Source: Liolophura sinensis (taxonomy: Eukaryota > Mollusca > Polyplacophora > Chitonida > Chitonidae). Taken from it: a stretch of 64,000 bases of DNA. How positions within the stretch are numbered: position 1 is the stretch's first letter; each line of letters starts with the position of its first letter. The DNA lies in assembly GCF_032854445.1 (NCBI RefSeq), contig NW_027018054.1, forward strand, positions 1 to 64,000. Reading direction: 5' to 3'. The notes beneath the pieces were generated by a model. It was not told the origin of the DNA. It ran no database searches and saw nothing but the letters and a program-made list of their open reading frames with translations. The position numbers and the translations under genes are program-made. Below, piece after piece: positions 24,142 through 34,045 of the stretch.

Positions 24142-27100
24142 ATGAGGCACCATCAAAAAGCGCGAGCACTACGGGGGGAGTTTGAGACGCTCCTAGGTGT
24201 GCGGCCCAAGTACCCACGGTCCCGCAATGCCTTGGAAAAAATGCAGGGGATCCTCGACAGGCATTAAACGGCTGTGGCTGAGTTGAAGCGGCGGCAAGAC
24301 AGCATGAACTCCCGAAGTAACGAGGAGTTGAAACAAGACGTCAAGAACCCGCTCAGTAACGAGGAGTTGAAGCAAAACGTCAAGAACCTCCTCAGTAACG
24401 AGGAGTTAGATGAATTGCTAGGCGGAATACTGGGTGAAAAGAAACTAGAATTCACTAACACCGGCAGGGCCATAAGGAATCTCCGGGCCTGGCAGATGGG
24501 CGTACCTGAAGGCGTTTGGACGGACCCAATAGCTTTCTTAGAAGAAATTCGAGCTATTATTCGCCAGAAGCTAGAAGAAGAGATCCTGGCACTCAACGGG
24601 GTTAAGTTCCAACTAGGCCTCAAGGTTCAGTTGCGAAAGGACAACGCCGATGGCAGTGAAGAGTATACCAGCCCAGTACTCCACAGCAATCAGAGGCTGG
24701 TGACATTGACGGGGCTCTAGATAAGGCCTTCCCCACCATCCAGGAGGTGTTGGAAAAATGGAGACAGCGAGGGTCAGGGTGGGTTGTCAATAGCGTGCAA
24801 ACACTCTGGCTTGACGTTGCAAGGTATCAGCCACTGAGGGGCGGGTCCTACATCCCCCAACCTGCAGCTGTGAGTAACAAGAAAGCAGTCATCAATGTGA
24901 AGAACAAAGGCGACGACTGCCTCCGATGGGCACTCCGATCTGCCTTATTTCCAGCCGCCCGTAACCCTCAGAGACCAACAAAGTATCCCACCAATGATGG
25001 TCTTGACTTTGGGGGGATCGCCGCCCCCACGGCCATCTATCAGATCCTTAAAGTGGAGGAAAAGAACGACCTCGCCATCAACGTGTTCGGGTGGGACAAG
25101 GGTGTGATCGTGCATCGTCTCAGCAAGAAGCCCGCGACACGCCCCGAATAAATCTGCTACTGATTGGGAAGGCAGGTAAATTCCATTATACGTGGATAAA
25201 AGATCTCAACCGTCTCCTGTTCCAAGAAAGAAAGGCGCCAAATCGCAAACACTTCTTCGAGCGCTGCCTACACGGCTATACAAGGGAGGACCTGCTCGAG
25301 GCGCATAAGCCGGAATGCCGAGGGATTGGCCAGACGGCGGTGAGGGTGGAGATGCCCCAGGAGGGGGAAAACAAGTTCACCTTTCAGAACCACCACAAAC
25401 AGCTACCGACTCCGTTCATTATATATGCCGACTTCGAGGGTCTGACCAGAAAGATTGAAGGCCCGCCGCCGTCACCTACAGAAAGCAGCACTCAAAAGAC
25501 TCAGCACCACGAGCCCTGCAGTTACTGCTATGTTGTGGTGCGTTGCGACGGCCGGACAAAACGCCCCGTGGAATACAGAGGCCCTAACACGACGGAACGC
25601 TCCCTCAGAGCTCTCCAACAGGAGGAGCGGGAAATCTAAAATGTTCTAGCCAACCCTATAGCCATGAATATGACTCCCCAAGATTGGCAGGCCCACAACA
25701 ACGCTATAACCTGTCACGTGTGTGAGAAGCCTCTGGGCGTCGATTCTGTGCGCGATCACTGCCATATCACCGGTAAGTACAGAGGCGCGGCCCATAACAC
25801 ATGCAACCTAAAGTTGCGGCTGGGTCCCAAGACAGCCATACCAGTAGTCTTCCACAACAAACGGGGCTACGACGGGCACCTCCTGATGCAAGCCATAAGT
25901 AAGGCGGAGGGCCGCATCTCCTGCATCCCCAACAACACGGAAAAGTACATCTCCTTCTCGCTGGGGCAGCTCCGCTTCATTGACAGCGTTCATTTCTTAC
26001 CGACTTCCCTTGTCAATCTGGTTGAAGCCAACAAACCTGAGGCTTTCCACATCACAGCCCGGTATGAGCTCGCCGAAGAAAAACGAAAGCTACTCATGCG
26101 TAAGGGTGTCTACCCCTATGAATATATGGACTCCTGGGAGCGCTTCAACGAGTCAAGCGTCCCACCTAAAGAGGCTTTCTACAGTAAGCTCAAAGTCGGA
26201 GGCATTAGCGATGAGGACTACATCCACGCTCAACAGGTATGAAAGGCATTTGACTGCACCAATCTGGGAGACTACACAGACCTTTACTGCCGCACAGACG
26301 TGCTCCTATTGGCTGATGTGTTTGAGGCCTTCCCGAAGACTTGTTTACGGCAGTATGGATTGGACCCTGCTCACTACTTTACGAGCCCAGGTCTCTCGTG
26401 GGATGCGCTGTTCAAGAAGACTGGGGTTGAGCTGGAGCTGTTGACCGACTACGACCAACATCTCTTCATTGAGAAAGGGTTGCAAGGAGGTATCTCCATG
26501 GTAAGTAAGCGATACGCCAAAGCCAACAATCCGCAGGTGGAGGGATACACCCCCGAAAGCCCAAACAGCTACATACAATACCTAGACGCCAATAATCTAT
26601 ATGGCTGGGCTATGAGTCAGTTTCTTCCAAACGGCGGCTTCCAGTGGGTAGGTGACGTGCAGCGTCTCGGTGAAACGATTAGAGTATCCGGTCGGCCTAC
26701 ATAACGCACATAACGGCTACCCATTATCCCCGGAACGTCTGGTGGATGTCAGACTATCAGCACGGCCTTCTCGGCAGATCTACCAAGGTCGAAAAGCTGG
26801 TCCCCAACCTCCGCAACGAGGAACGGTATGTCCTGCACTACCGAAACCTACAGCTGTATCTATCTCTGGGAATGCGCTTGACCAAGGTTCACCGGGCCCT
26901 GAGATTCGCCCAGAGCCTTTGGATGGAACCCTGTATCAGGATGAACACCGAGCTCCGAAAAACGGCCGCAAGTATATTCGAGAAGGACCTGTACAAGCTA
27001 ATGAACAACTCGGTCTTCGGAAAAACCTTCGGAAGCGTGTGGACGTCAAACTGGTGCGCTCTGGAGAAAACGATAAGATCAGGCGCTTGATAGCCAGCTC

Positions 27101-27764
27101 GAGCTTCGCACAGGCAAACATATTTGATGATGACCTCGCAGCGATTCAGATGCACAAGACCCGTCTATTCCTAAACCGACCTATCTACGTGGGCATGAGC
27201 ATTCTAGATCTCTCAAAGCACCTGATGTACGACTTCTACTACAACCTCTTGAAGGCCCAGTACGGAGAGCTCGGCCAGCTCCTCTACACTGACACGGATA
27301 GTCTGCTACTCGAGATTCAGACTGAGGATGTTTATAGGGATATAGCTGAGAATGCAAACCTGTACGACACCTCAGATTACCCACAAGACCACCCCCTGCA
27401 AAGCGTAGCAAATATGAAGGTCTTGGGGAAAATGAAGGATGAGTGCGCGGGGCGGCAGATCACCGAATACATTGGTCTCCGCCCCAACATGTACTCCACT
27501 CTGGAGGCAGGTGGAGCCAACATTAAGAAGGCCAAAGGCGTGAAAAAGGGAGTTGTGGAAAAACGCATCCGTCATAAGCAGTACAAAGAGGCCCTCTCGG
27601 AGAAAAAGATCTTCCGACACAGTATGGACGTGCTGCGATCAGAGCGCCACCATATCTATGGGCAACACCTGAATAAGGTCTCACTGCCCCCCTTCGATAG
27701 TAAACGCTGGATCGCCGAAGATGGTGTCCAAACCTTGGCTTATGGCTATGATTTCCAAGGATGA
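24142..27764 (+). pseudogene. protein-primed type DNA polymerase B, frameshifted (copy 1)
   Basis: Replicates the linear element. Pieces: 24,142-24,720 (N-terminal charged repeats such as SNEELKQDVKN; in-frame stop at about 24,265), 24,747-25,151, 25,091-25,639, 25,664-26,242, 26,300-26,704 and 26,652-27,764. Visible motifs: exonuclease I YADFEG (about 25,425); an HNH/endonuclease VII-like insertion CHVCEKPLG...RDHCHITGKYRG...CNL (25,710-25,815); exonuclease II GYDGHLL; exonuclease III in shifted frame (YCRTDVLLLADVFE); motif A YLDANNLYGWAM; motif B KLMNNSVFGKT in an alternative frame; motif C YTDTDS with both Asp (about 27,290). About 50 bp are missing near 26,680 relative to copy 2. Catalytic residues survive but the frame changes at least five times. 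Confidence 0.88.
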
Positions 27765-27770
27765 CGAAAG

Positions 27771-28040
27771 TCATCTCGCGGTGTTTTTGATCTTTACTAG
27801 GCACATAGAAATCGGAGAGCTGTGGCTGTGCGCCCAAAAGCGCGTCGCGTGCGTCGCGTGTAAGAGTTTTGCCCGAGACCCTAGAATACTCGCGGATTGC
27901 AGCGTCGACATCCCGGAACGTATGGATAGCGTATCCCTGGCGGCGGAGTTCATCATTGATCCAGTCCAAGCGCTCAGTGCGCTTTCGGGCCCATTTTTCC
28001 TGGGCGGCTTGGAGTTGCTCTACAGCGCGGTCATATACAA
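27771..28040 (-). pseudogene. X1, small conserved protein, truncated (copy 1)
   Basis: The minus-strand frame carries ERLDWINDELRRQGYAIHTF (here DWINDELRR at about 27,969), FRDVDAAIREYSRVSGKTLT, QPQLSDFYVP and REMTFVILG. After that the frame runs into antisense polymerase sequence, because the integrase region and the X1 C-terminus were deleted. N-terminal sequence upstream of 27,969 is present but has no ATG. Function unknown; compare copy 2 at 54,607-55,083. Confidence 0.7.
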
Positions 28041-28116
28041 AACATATAGTTGCTCCCGCTGAAGGCCAGAGCGTTTACGAGGGCGCCGCCCATCATCATT
28101 GCGATGGAGGCCATTA

Positions 28117-28356
28117 CTATGTGATTATATTGGGAGGAAGGAGCCCTTGTTTAATTAGCAGGTCCTTCGAAAACATGGCCAGGCCTACATCTGCAATGAC
28201 CATGCCGACGTCACGGGGTGTTAAGTCCAGCTTCGGGAGGGCTCCTTTCAGGAACATCTGGCCGAGACGAGCGTACCCAGTAGCCAGGAAAGAGACCACA
28301 GCGGCGTGGTAGACCGCGTTGACTAGCACTTTTCCGTCACTGGGTGGAGTAGACAT
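28117..28356 (-). CDS. X2, 79-aa conserved hydrophobic protein
   Basis: ATG at 28,356; intact in both copies (55,227-55,466 in copy 2, same length, a handful of substitutions), which makes it a real gene of the element. Two hydrophobic stretches: VNAVYHAAVVSFLATGYARL near residues 12-31 and MVIADVGLAMFS near 53-64. It may be a small membrane or capsid-associated protein. The stop of X3 overlaps its start by about 20 bp, which suggests a tightly packed minus-strand transcription unit. No family name is recognised. Confidence 0.75.
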   Translation of the reverse strand: MSTPPSDGKVLVNAVYHAAVVSFLATGYARLGQMFLKGALPKLDLTPRDVGMVIADVGLAMFSKDLLIKQGLLPPNIIT

Positions 28357-28819
28357 GCTGCTCTATATAGAAAGGGTCGCGACGTGTATTCAAATGGAGA
28401 TTGTTTACTTGCGGCGTGATATCTGCACGCGGTGTAATACCTTCACCTCGTGCTGTATAGCGGCTGCGCCACACGCGTAGCAACACTAGCACTGTAAGGC
28501 CGCCAACGCCTAATAACGCCAGGTTCGCCCTCCAGTCGGATGCCTTCGTAGAATCCGGTTCCTTCGGCTGTTCCTTCGTAGAATCCGGTTCCTTCGGCTG
28601 TTTCTTGGTGGAATCAGCTGCGCCAAGCAAAGCAGCATTTGCCTTGTGAAGCTCGTCCTTAAGCTTTTTAGCCTTGGCCTTTCTCGCTGCAGCACCAGCT
28701 CGACCCGCAGAGACTTTTTGTGGATTCTTCGCAGGGCCGTCATTCGTAGAATTCGCTGTCACCCCCTCCACTTCCTTCGGGCCTTCCGGATTCGTTGTAC
28801 TCATGTTCCTCTGGATCAT
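28337..28819 (-). CDS. X3, Lys-rich protein with one membrane segment
   Basis: ATG at 28,819 (a second ATG, MSTTNPEG, at 28,804); 160 aa. N-terminal half is basic (RAGAAARKAKAKKLKDELHK). The middle has three imperfect repeats of KEPDSTK-type sequence (residues about 70-95). A predicted membrane helix NLALLGVGGLTVLVLLRVWR follows. The tail differs from copy 2, where the frame ends earlier. The repeat number also differs between copies. A DNA-condensing or membrane-anchored role is conceivable but unproven. Confidence 0.65.
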   Translation of the reverse strand: MIQRNMSTTNPEGPKEVEGVTANSTNDGPAKNPQKVSAGRAGAAARKAKAKKLKDELHKANAALLGAADSTKKQPKEPDSTKEQPKEPDSTKASDWRANLALLGVGGLTVLVLLRVWRSRYTARGEGITPRADITPQVNNLHLNTRRDPFYIEQHVYSTQ

Positions 28820-29105
28820 AATTTCTAGGACAGCAGTGGTGTTTAAATGAACAGTGCTCAGTAGTGATCAGCGCCATGGTTACCGGTGCTAAGTACTCGC
28901 CATAGCAGTAGTATAGCCAGCAGCTAGCACTGCTAAGCGTCTGTTCAACAAATGGGTCGGTGGTGAGCTGTGCCATGAGCTTTGGTTGATTCTTGGTGGG
29001 ATTGGTAAGAGCCAGCTGGCCGCCCTTACATATGATCTCAAGAATATACCTCCGAGATCGTCAACCACCCGCGCACCGAGCTTAGCCGATCTTTGCAGTG
29101 GAATA
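28740..29105 (-). pseudogene. X4, conserved protein, 5' part deleted (copy 1)
   Basis: The C-terminal half of X4 is present (KLGARVVDDLGGIFLRSYVR, then DPFVEQTLSSASCWLYYCYG and LAPVTMALITTEHC). It is fused at about 29,090-29,105 to the C-terminal part of the ATPase region by a deletion of roughly 0.45 kb relative to copy 2. The fusion point lies after GCACCGAGCTTAG. The frame here has no ATG of its own. Confidence 0.7.
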
Positions 29106-29550
29106 AAGCCACCCACCTTGTCTGCTCGCGAAAGTCTTTGAGGACGGCGTTGTATTTCTGAGTGAGGACCCAGACGCTTTGCTTTACATGACGGCCCGAG
29201 AAAGCCATGAATGACAGCATTTTTTGTTTCTTCTTCATCGCCTCCAACGCGCTACAATCATCGATGATGTATACGGTGGGCTTCCCCTCGAACAATCTGT
29301 AGAAAGCTCTTAGGCATTCGTTTAGCCGCTCGCCAGGATCGAAACAATAGACCTCAGGGTCAGACAGTGTCCATAGCCGCCGGTACGCCTCGTTATGCTT
29401 AAGAGTTGGGCACAGGATCACGTGATGAAAGAAACCGCGGAAAGGACCCTCAAGCAGGTCCAGCACGAAGACTGTTTTACCGCAGTTCGTCTGCCCACAG
29501 ATAATCGCGCAGTGGGCGTCATCAATAAATCGCGCTAACGAATCTACCAT
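29038..29550 (-). CDS. packaging ATPase (A32/FtsK-HerA-like), 3' end replaced (copy 1)
   Basis: Powers genome packaging into capsids in Polintons and related viruses. The first ATG is at 29,550 (MVDSLARFIDDAH); the frame is open further upstream without another ATG. Walker A is GQTNCGKT (about residues 20-27) and Walker B is VYIIDDC (about 93-99). SGRHVKQSVWVLTQKYN follows, with the conserved Gln/Arg-type sensor region. After CKDR the natural C-terminus is lost through the deletion that joins it to X4. The start overlaps the end of the capsid-like gene by about 29 bp in another frame. Copy 2 lacks Walker A. Confidence 0.85.
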   Translation of the reverse strand: MVDSLARFIDDAHCAIICGQTNCGKTVFVLDLLEGPFRGFFHHVILCPTLKHNEAYRRLWTLSDPEVYCFDPGERLNECLRAFYRLFEGKPTVYIIDDCSALEAMKKKQKMLSFMAFSGRHVKQSVWVLTQKYNAVLKDFREQTRWVALFHCKDRLSSVRGWLTISEVYS

Positions 29551-30590
29551 TCTTGATGTGAAGCATTGCGTCAATGATCACATAGAGATATACGTTCAAC
29601 AAGCCGGGGTCTTCTCTCTCTTTTGTCACCTGTATTGTAATCCCCTCGCTGGCGTTCTGAACGCGCCTCCCACTGCCATGCAGCTCGTCATCGTCGCTTG
29701 GCCGAAGGTCAAGCCAGAAGGCGTGCTATTGTGACTTCTACTTTGGTGATCTTTGGGTTGTAGAAGGATTCCGACCTCCTCCTCCACTGGGTTCTTTTAG
29801 CCTCGAACAGCATGAGGATGCCCTTCATTGCTCTCGCTGGAGTGTTCAGGTTTATGTTCCAGAGAGTATCGGACTTGTCCTTCACAAACTTTCGGAGGCG
29901 GAGGACGCGATCATACAGAATGGAGACGCCCCCGGCAAACTGGGTGCGGATCTGTCTAGTGAGCTCCTCATCGGTGACCATATCGAACTCCAGGCTGATG
30001 TTGTCGATGGTGTAAGTCGTGTCATCGTCTGTTGTCTTGATGACCCGGCTGTAATCGTTGAACGTTAGTTTGAACTCCAGTCGGTCGGCCAAGGCACACT
30101 GGTAGAATGGCATGTGGCTATCTAGAAGCTCAAAGTCTAGCGGGATGTGGAACCGGCTGCCAAAAGCGCAAGCGATGGCTTTTTCTCCAGCATTGTCGTC
30201 ACTTGCGCCCTCTGCTCCGACTCGAAGTTTAAGCATGTTTTCGCTGTCGATACCTTGGTAGGCCGCAGTCCTCCTTTCGTTTTGGTCAGCCATAAGTCGC
30301 CGTAGCAATGAAACACATCAGAGGCGTCGATGGACATTACCTCATTCCCGCTGATTCTGATCGTGGTTTTCTTGACTACTGCGCGTCCGAGATTCTTGAC
30401 CACTGTGGCGTTCGGGTCGGATGAATTGATCGTGATCGAGAAGGCCAAGCGCACGATACCGGGCACAATGACGTCATTTGCGCGAGGTTTGGGAAGTGGA
30501 CCAAGAGTTGTTGATTCTGGTCGATCGTACTCGGGTTGTTGGTGACTGCCGTACACCTTGTACTCCCCAAAGCTTACAGAGTGTTCTGAA
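29522..30590 (-). pseudogene. capsid-like protein (putative double jelly-roll MCP), frameshifted (copy 1)
   Basis: The counterpart of the open 416-aa frame in copy 2. Segments: 30,556-30,300 (DVIVPGIVRLAFSITINSSD, KKTTIRISGNEVMSIDASD) and 30,308-29,709 (IPLDFELLDSHMPFYQCALA, YTIDNISLEFDMVT). After a deletion of about 160 bp near 29,730 comes the natural C-terminus, with TGA at 29,524-29,522 (VYLYVIIDAMLHIKNGRF just before). Beta-rich alternation and the strand IDNISLEFDMVT resemble capsid jelly-rolls, but the assignment is structural guesswork. At least two frameshifts and the deletion make it non-functional. Confidence 0.7.
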
Positions 30591-30664
30591 AGGGTTTAGC
30601 TTGCGTCTGCATGCATCCATTGTGTGTATTGAAGGTATACCTTGCAATGTTCAATACGAGGATT

Positions 30665-31784
30665 ATGGGAGACTTAAACTTAGATAATGCGTTCGAAACC
30701 AAAGAGGGCAATGCCCAAGAGGACTACGCCAAAGACGACGTCGTTGAACAGACCACTCTCCGTGTAGGTGTCCCGATCGGGGTGGTTCCCGAGTAACAAA
30801 GCGAGGGTTCGTAAGTCAGAAGAGTTGGTGCTGTCAACCGTGGATGATTATTACAATGCCTTGGCGGAGGCGGATCCCAGCCTTATCCCCATCTATCGCG
30901 ATTACGAGAAGTTTGAGGCTGCCAAAGGAGGGAAATTGCGACTCAGGAATTACCCCAAGGTGGACATCATCAACACACTAACAGGTAGACCGCTATCCCT
31001 CTCTACAGTCGCCAGTAATTGAGGGGTTGATGTTGTTAGGAGGGTGCTGGTCTTTGTAGACTGGAAAAGAAGTAAACAGCCATCGTTGCATCCGGCAGCA
31101 GTCGCAGCCCTGGAGACAGCGAGTTCAGAATTTGGTGCTGCAGCCGCCGAGGCAGATACCATAGAACTGAAGGATTTAAACCAAGCAGCGAAAAAGACCG
31201 CTGATGCTGTCCACACACTGGAAACACGCTTGACAAATGGTGAGGTCTTGAAACGATAAACGACCCTCCTCTTCCCACACAAGAGATTCCCGACCCTCCT
31301 CTTCCCATACGAGAGCTTCTGGGGCTTAACAAGGCACTGCAGACCTTGGAAGGTCTCCACCGCCTGGCTGTCAAAATTAGATAAGGACATCGCAAAAAAA
31401 AACGGAAGTTGGGGGAGGTCCCTGATGATGATAGTGATGATAATGATAGACTTGCGGAGTATGATCGAAGGTAGGATAAATAAGCTCGAGGTCGAGAGGG
31501 CGCCCTGGCTCGAAGCAGCCTCTTTAACGGTCGAATTCCTGCGCACTCAAATACACCGCATCAAGACGATCGATCGCATCCTACACAAGGATACCACTCT
31601 AGCCGAGCGCGTCCGCACCCTCTTCCGGGAACAGGGAATAACAGTGGTCTCCATTCTCACGGCAATTGGGATGGCGATCTCGACACTGGGGCTAGCGATA
31701 AAGTTGGCGCTGACTGGCGGGTCGGGCGGGGGCATCCAGCCAACACAACCTCCACAGGCGATGGCTGTCTTCTCCGCATCGTGA
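30665..31784 (+). pseudogene. X5, coiled-coil and membrane protein, broken (copy 1)
   Basis: Plus-strand pieces: 30,665-30,796 (acidic, MGDLNLDNAFETKEGN); 30,800-31,022 (KLRLRNYPKVDIINTLTGRP); 31,044-31,259 (HPAAVAALETASSEFGAAAA, DLNQAAKKTADAVHTLETRL); 31,425-31,784 (RINKLEVERAPWLEAASL; TLFREQGITVVSILTAIGM, the start of a membrane helix). The C-terminal region seen in copy 2 (second hydrophobic domain) is missing here. Heptad-like helices suggest a fibre- or scaffold-like protein anchored by a membrane or amphipathic end; this is inference only. Confidence 0.65.
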
Positions 31785-31796
31785 TTCTTTCCTGCG

Positions 31797-32873
31797 GTGG
31801 GTGGTGGGACGCTTTGTTGTGGCCCAACGAGGGAAGGTGGTGGGACGCTTTCTTGTAGCTTAACGTGGAAAGATGGGACGCTTTCTTGTGGCTTAACGAT
31901 CCCGCGCTTGTGCAAAGTGGGCGGCACTTTAGCGTTCACACACTCATTGGCGCCTAGCTTCTGGTCCTCTGTGGCCACGACGATTTTGTTGTAGTTCGTC
32001 ACATGGCCGATCTGCAGAAGCATGTCGCTGGGGGCCATATATAGGCCTATGCCATACACAAAGTCTACAGCGCTCCCGGCATAGTGTAGCACGTCCTGGT
32101 AGCGTCTGATAGCAGACGGAAGATCGATCGGAGAGGAAATAGCCTCTTCAACGTTCGCGGCAAACTGTTTTTGCGCGTCGAAGGCTGTGCCGTGCGCAGA
32201 ATACGCGCCTTTGTTTGCGCTTGGATGCCTAGAATAGCCCACACGTATGTCCGGATGGAATCGTTTAGGAGCTCTACGCTCGACTGCGTGAATCCTGGGG
32301 ATTTGTCGGCAATGAACGACGCCCAAGCCTCCTCGGCGTCCTGCTGGATGTAGTCGACGTGGAGCTCTGTAGGCTTTCTAGAGAACGACATCCTGCACGG
32401 ATCGAAGGTGCCATCGCCAACGGGGCTGTAACCCCTTCTCGTAATATAGTAATATGCCACTCCGAGGCCGTGATTCACCCCCCTGCGCCTCCAGTCTGTG
32501 TGCTTATCTACGCGGAATTCCCTACAAATCCTCTCATAGGCCCTCTCGTCGTGGGAGTTTTTGAATGCCGCCCACGCTCTGTCTTGCGGCAGGGAGCCTG
32601 GATCTCTTCTAAGATCTGCCTAACTTGGTAATACACATGGAACGTGTACAGGGTCCTTATTTGTTTGTCGGAGGCGAGAAGATGGTCTTTTACAGAGACG
32701 CCGCAGGCCGTGATTGCGCACCAGATCGCGAAGTTCACTTGGTTCTGCCAGAATTGCATAGGATTGGTGTTCCAGGCCCGAACAATGTCATTGCTGGTTA
32801 CCTGTGTCAGCCGGTACTTAGCCAACACATCTGTGAACTGGACTGGAAAGGCCTTCTTTTCATTGATGTAGAT
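31797..32873 (-). pseudogene. X6, conserved protein of about 430 aa, truncated (copy 1)
   Basis: Minus-strand pieces: 32,828-32,508 (IVRAWNTNPMQFWQNQVNF, CGVSVKDHLLAS, HVYYQVRQILEEIQ); 32,478-32,065 (NHGLGVAYYYITRRGYSP, GFTQSSVELLNDSIRTYVWA); 32,326-31,797 (FAANVEEAISSPIDLPSAIR, VDFVYGIGLYMAPSDMLLQI, then low-complexity repeats of QESVPP type). The first 45 or so codons are replaced by X7 sequence at about 32,873. It is one of the best conserved proteins of the element, probably structural, but no family is recognised. Confidence 0.7.
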
Positions 32874-33395
32874 CAGCTTGAATCTGAGCGAGATCTCCGC
32901 TGGGCCTTGTACAAAAAGTACCGGCGCGGTGTCTTAGCCGCCGAGGCCCATGATTCGGCCATGCTCACGGCCGGTTTAGGACTAAGGGTTACACGTGTGG
33001 GACTACTCACAACAATAATTTCAGCTCCTGCTGTCTTGGCTATGGAAGCTGCGGCCATAGCTTGCGGTGTCTTAAATGTCGCCGGAAAATTCGTTAGCCG
33101 CCGACTTCACGCAAAGGCCAAGAAACATAATGATATACGGCTCTTGGCCGAGGCCAAACTTGACAGCATCCGTGCGCAGGTATCTACGGTATTATCTGAT
33201 GATGTTATTTCGGACGTAGAGTTCAAGCAAGTCGTTCAGGAGCTCAAGAACTACTCTGATCTGAAGCAGGAGATACGCGCTAAGTCTCGTAAGGTATTCA
33301 ACGCCGTAGAGATCGATGAAAGCACGAAAAAACAGCTTATAGATCGCGGCCGAAAACTAGCTCGACAAGAGCTGAAAAACGCTCTTTCCGAATGA
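32873..33395 (+). CDS. X7, conserved helical protein, 5' end missing (copy 1 only)
   Basis: The frame is open from 32,625, but only the part after about 32,873 makes sense; the upstream part is antisense X6. It reads ERDLRWALYKKYRRGVLAAE, a hydrophobic segment rich in Gly/Ala/Val/Leu (GLLTTIISAPAVLAMEAAAI), then a long charged helix region (RRLHAKAKKHNDIRLLAEAK ... EFKQVVQELKNYSDLKQEIR), with TGA at 33,393-33,395. A membrane or pore segment plus coiled coil is plausible. Copy 2 has unrelated sequence at the corresponding place. The open frame of 170 codons against a background of broken genes suggests it decayed little. Confidence 0.6.
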
Positions 33396-33445
33396 TGTTC
33401 TGGGGGTTAAGGTTGTTGCCGCATTAGCTCGGGCAGCAGCCGGTT

Positions 33446-33655
33446 TTAATAATACTGCCGGATTGGCTCGGGGTGATCCACCGAAGCCCACACGTCGTTG
33501 GTGAAGATCTTCAGCACAAGCAGCCGGCCCGCGTTGACGCGTTCGTCTTCAAACATGCTGTGGGTGACTTCTTTGTAGCCTCGCAAGTCTTGCACCGTGC
33601 CGACTAACTTCGCCCAGATAGGCTGGCTGGTCGTTTCCATTGTGGGAGATCCCAT
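33446..33655 (-). CDS. X8, 69-aa conserved small protein (copy 1 only)
   Basis: ATG at 33,655; 69 aa: IWAKLVGTVQDLRGYKEVTH, then GRLLVLKIFTNDVWAS. It is compact, with alternating hydrophobic residues, and could fold as a small beta/alpha domain. It converges on X7 and sits next to the TIR-like remnant at 33.7 kb. No counterpart is visible in copy 2. Function unknown. Confidence 0.55.
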   Translation of the reverse strand: MGSPTMETTSQPIWAKLVGTVQDLRGYKEVTHSMFEDERVNAGRLLVLKIFTNDVWASVDHPEPIRQYY

Positions 33656-33708
33656 GATTATTCATTGTATTCGCTGTATACCTAATAAGAAATTTCGATA
33701 GCCATCAG

Positions 33709-33789
33709 ACCCTCGGTTGGGGCTTCTATTTTGTTCTGGGCAGGGCCCCAGGGAGAGGGTGGTCCAGAACTCCTATTCTATATAGTACT
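33709..33789. repeat. degenerate internal TIR-like segment
   Basis: Aligns with the right terminal repeat of the same element: CTATTTTGTTCTGGGCAGGG, then CCAGAACTCCTATTCTATAT, then AGTACT. It lies about 1.1 kb inside the real right end and directly after X8. Confidence 0.75.
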
Positions 33790-33962
33790 AGTATACATAC
33801 ATATAATATTAATACACTTTGAAACAGTGTACTGGTCCGTGGGCTGTAGATTCAAAATTTTACCCGTCAAAAATACCCCCTTTGGCTGGATTGCCCGTCC
33901 AGTTGGACGGGTGGACGGGTGTCTGGCTAGCCTGGTGCCCGGGGGTAAAAAAAATCTGCCCA

Positions 33963-34045
33963 GTGTGGGGTTCGAACCCATGGTTCAAAAAAGCAAAAGG
34001 CCTGGTTTATAGCTCAGCCTTTTACCAATTAATCACCACCCTAAC
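33963..34045 (-). ncRNA. tRNA-like sequence with A- and B-box elements
   Basis: On the minus strand the segment reads GGTGGTGATTAATTGGTAAA (A-box-like) and, some 40 bases on, ATGGGTTCGAACCCCA (a standard B box and T-loop). I could not pair a 7-bp acceptor stem, so it is probably a tRNA relic or SINE head and not a working tRNA. It is kept in copy 2 near 61,823-61,905. Confidence 0.5.

Noticed and set aside
26652-26900. First 70 residues of the long frame starting at 26,652 as part of the polymerase
   Set aside because: They are the out-of-frame reading of polymerase sequence (motif B side); true polymerase sequence re-enters this frame only around 27,050.
28889-29116. Short minus-strand frame starting MGGFIPLQ as its own gene
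   Set aside because: Its first codon is not ATG and it spans the ATPase/X4 deletion junction; it is a fusion artefact of the deletion.
32625-32872. N-terminal 80 residues of the X7 frame
   Set aside because: They are antisense to the X6 coding sequence and join X7 only through a rearrangement.
33963-34045. Working tRNA gene
   Set aside because: A and B boxes are present but I could not pair an acceptor stem; reported only as tRNA-like.
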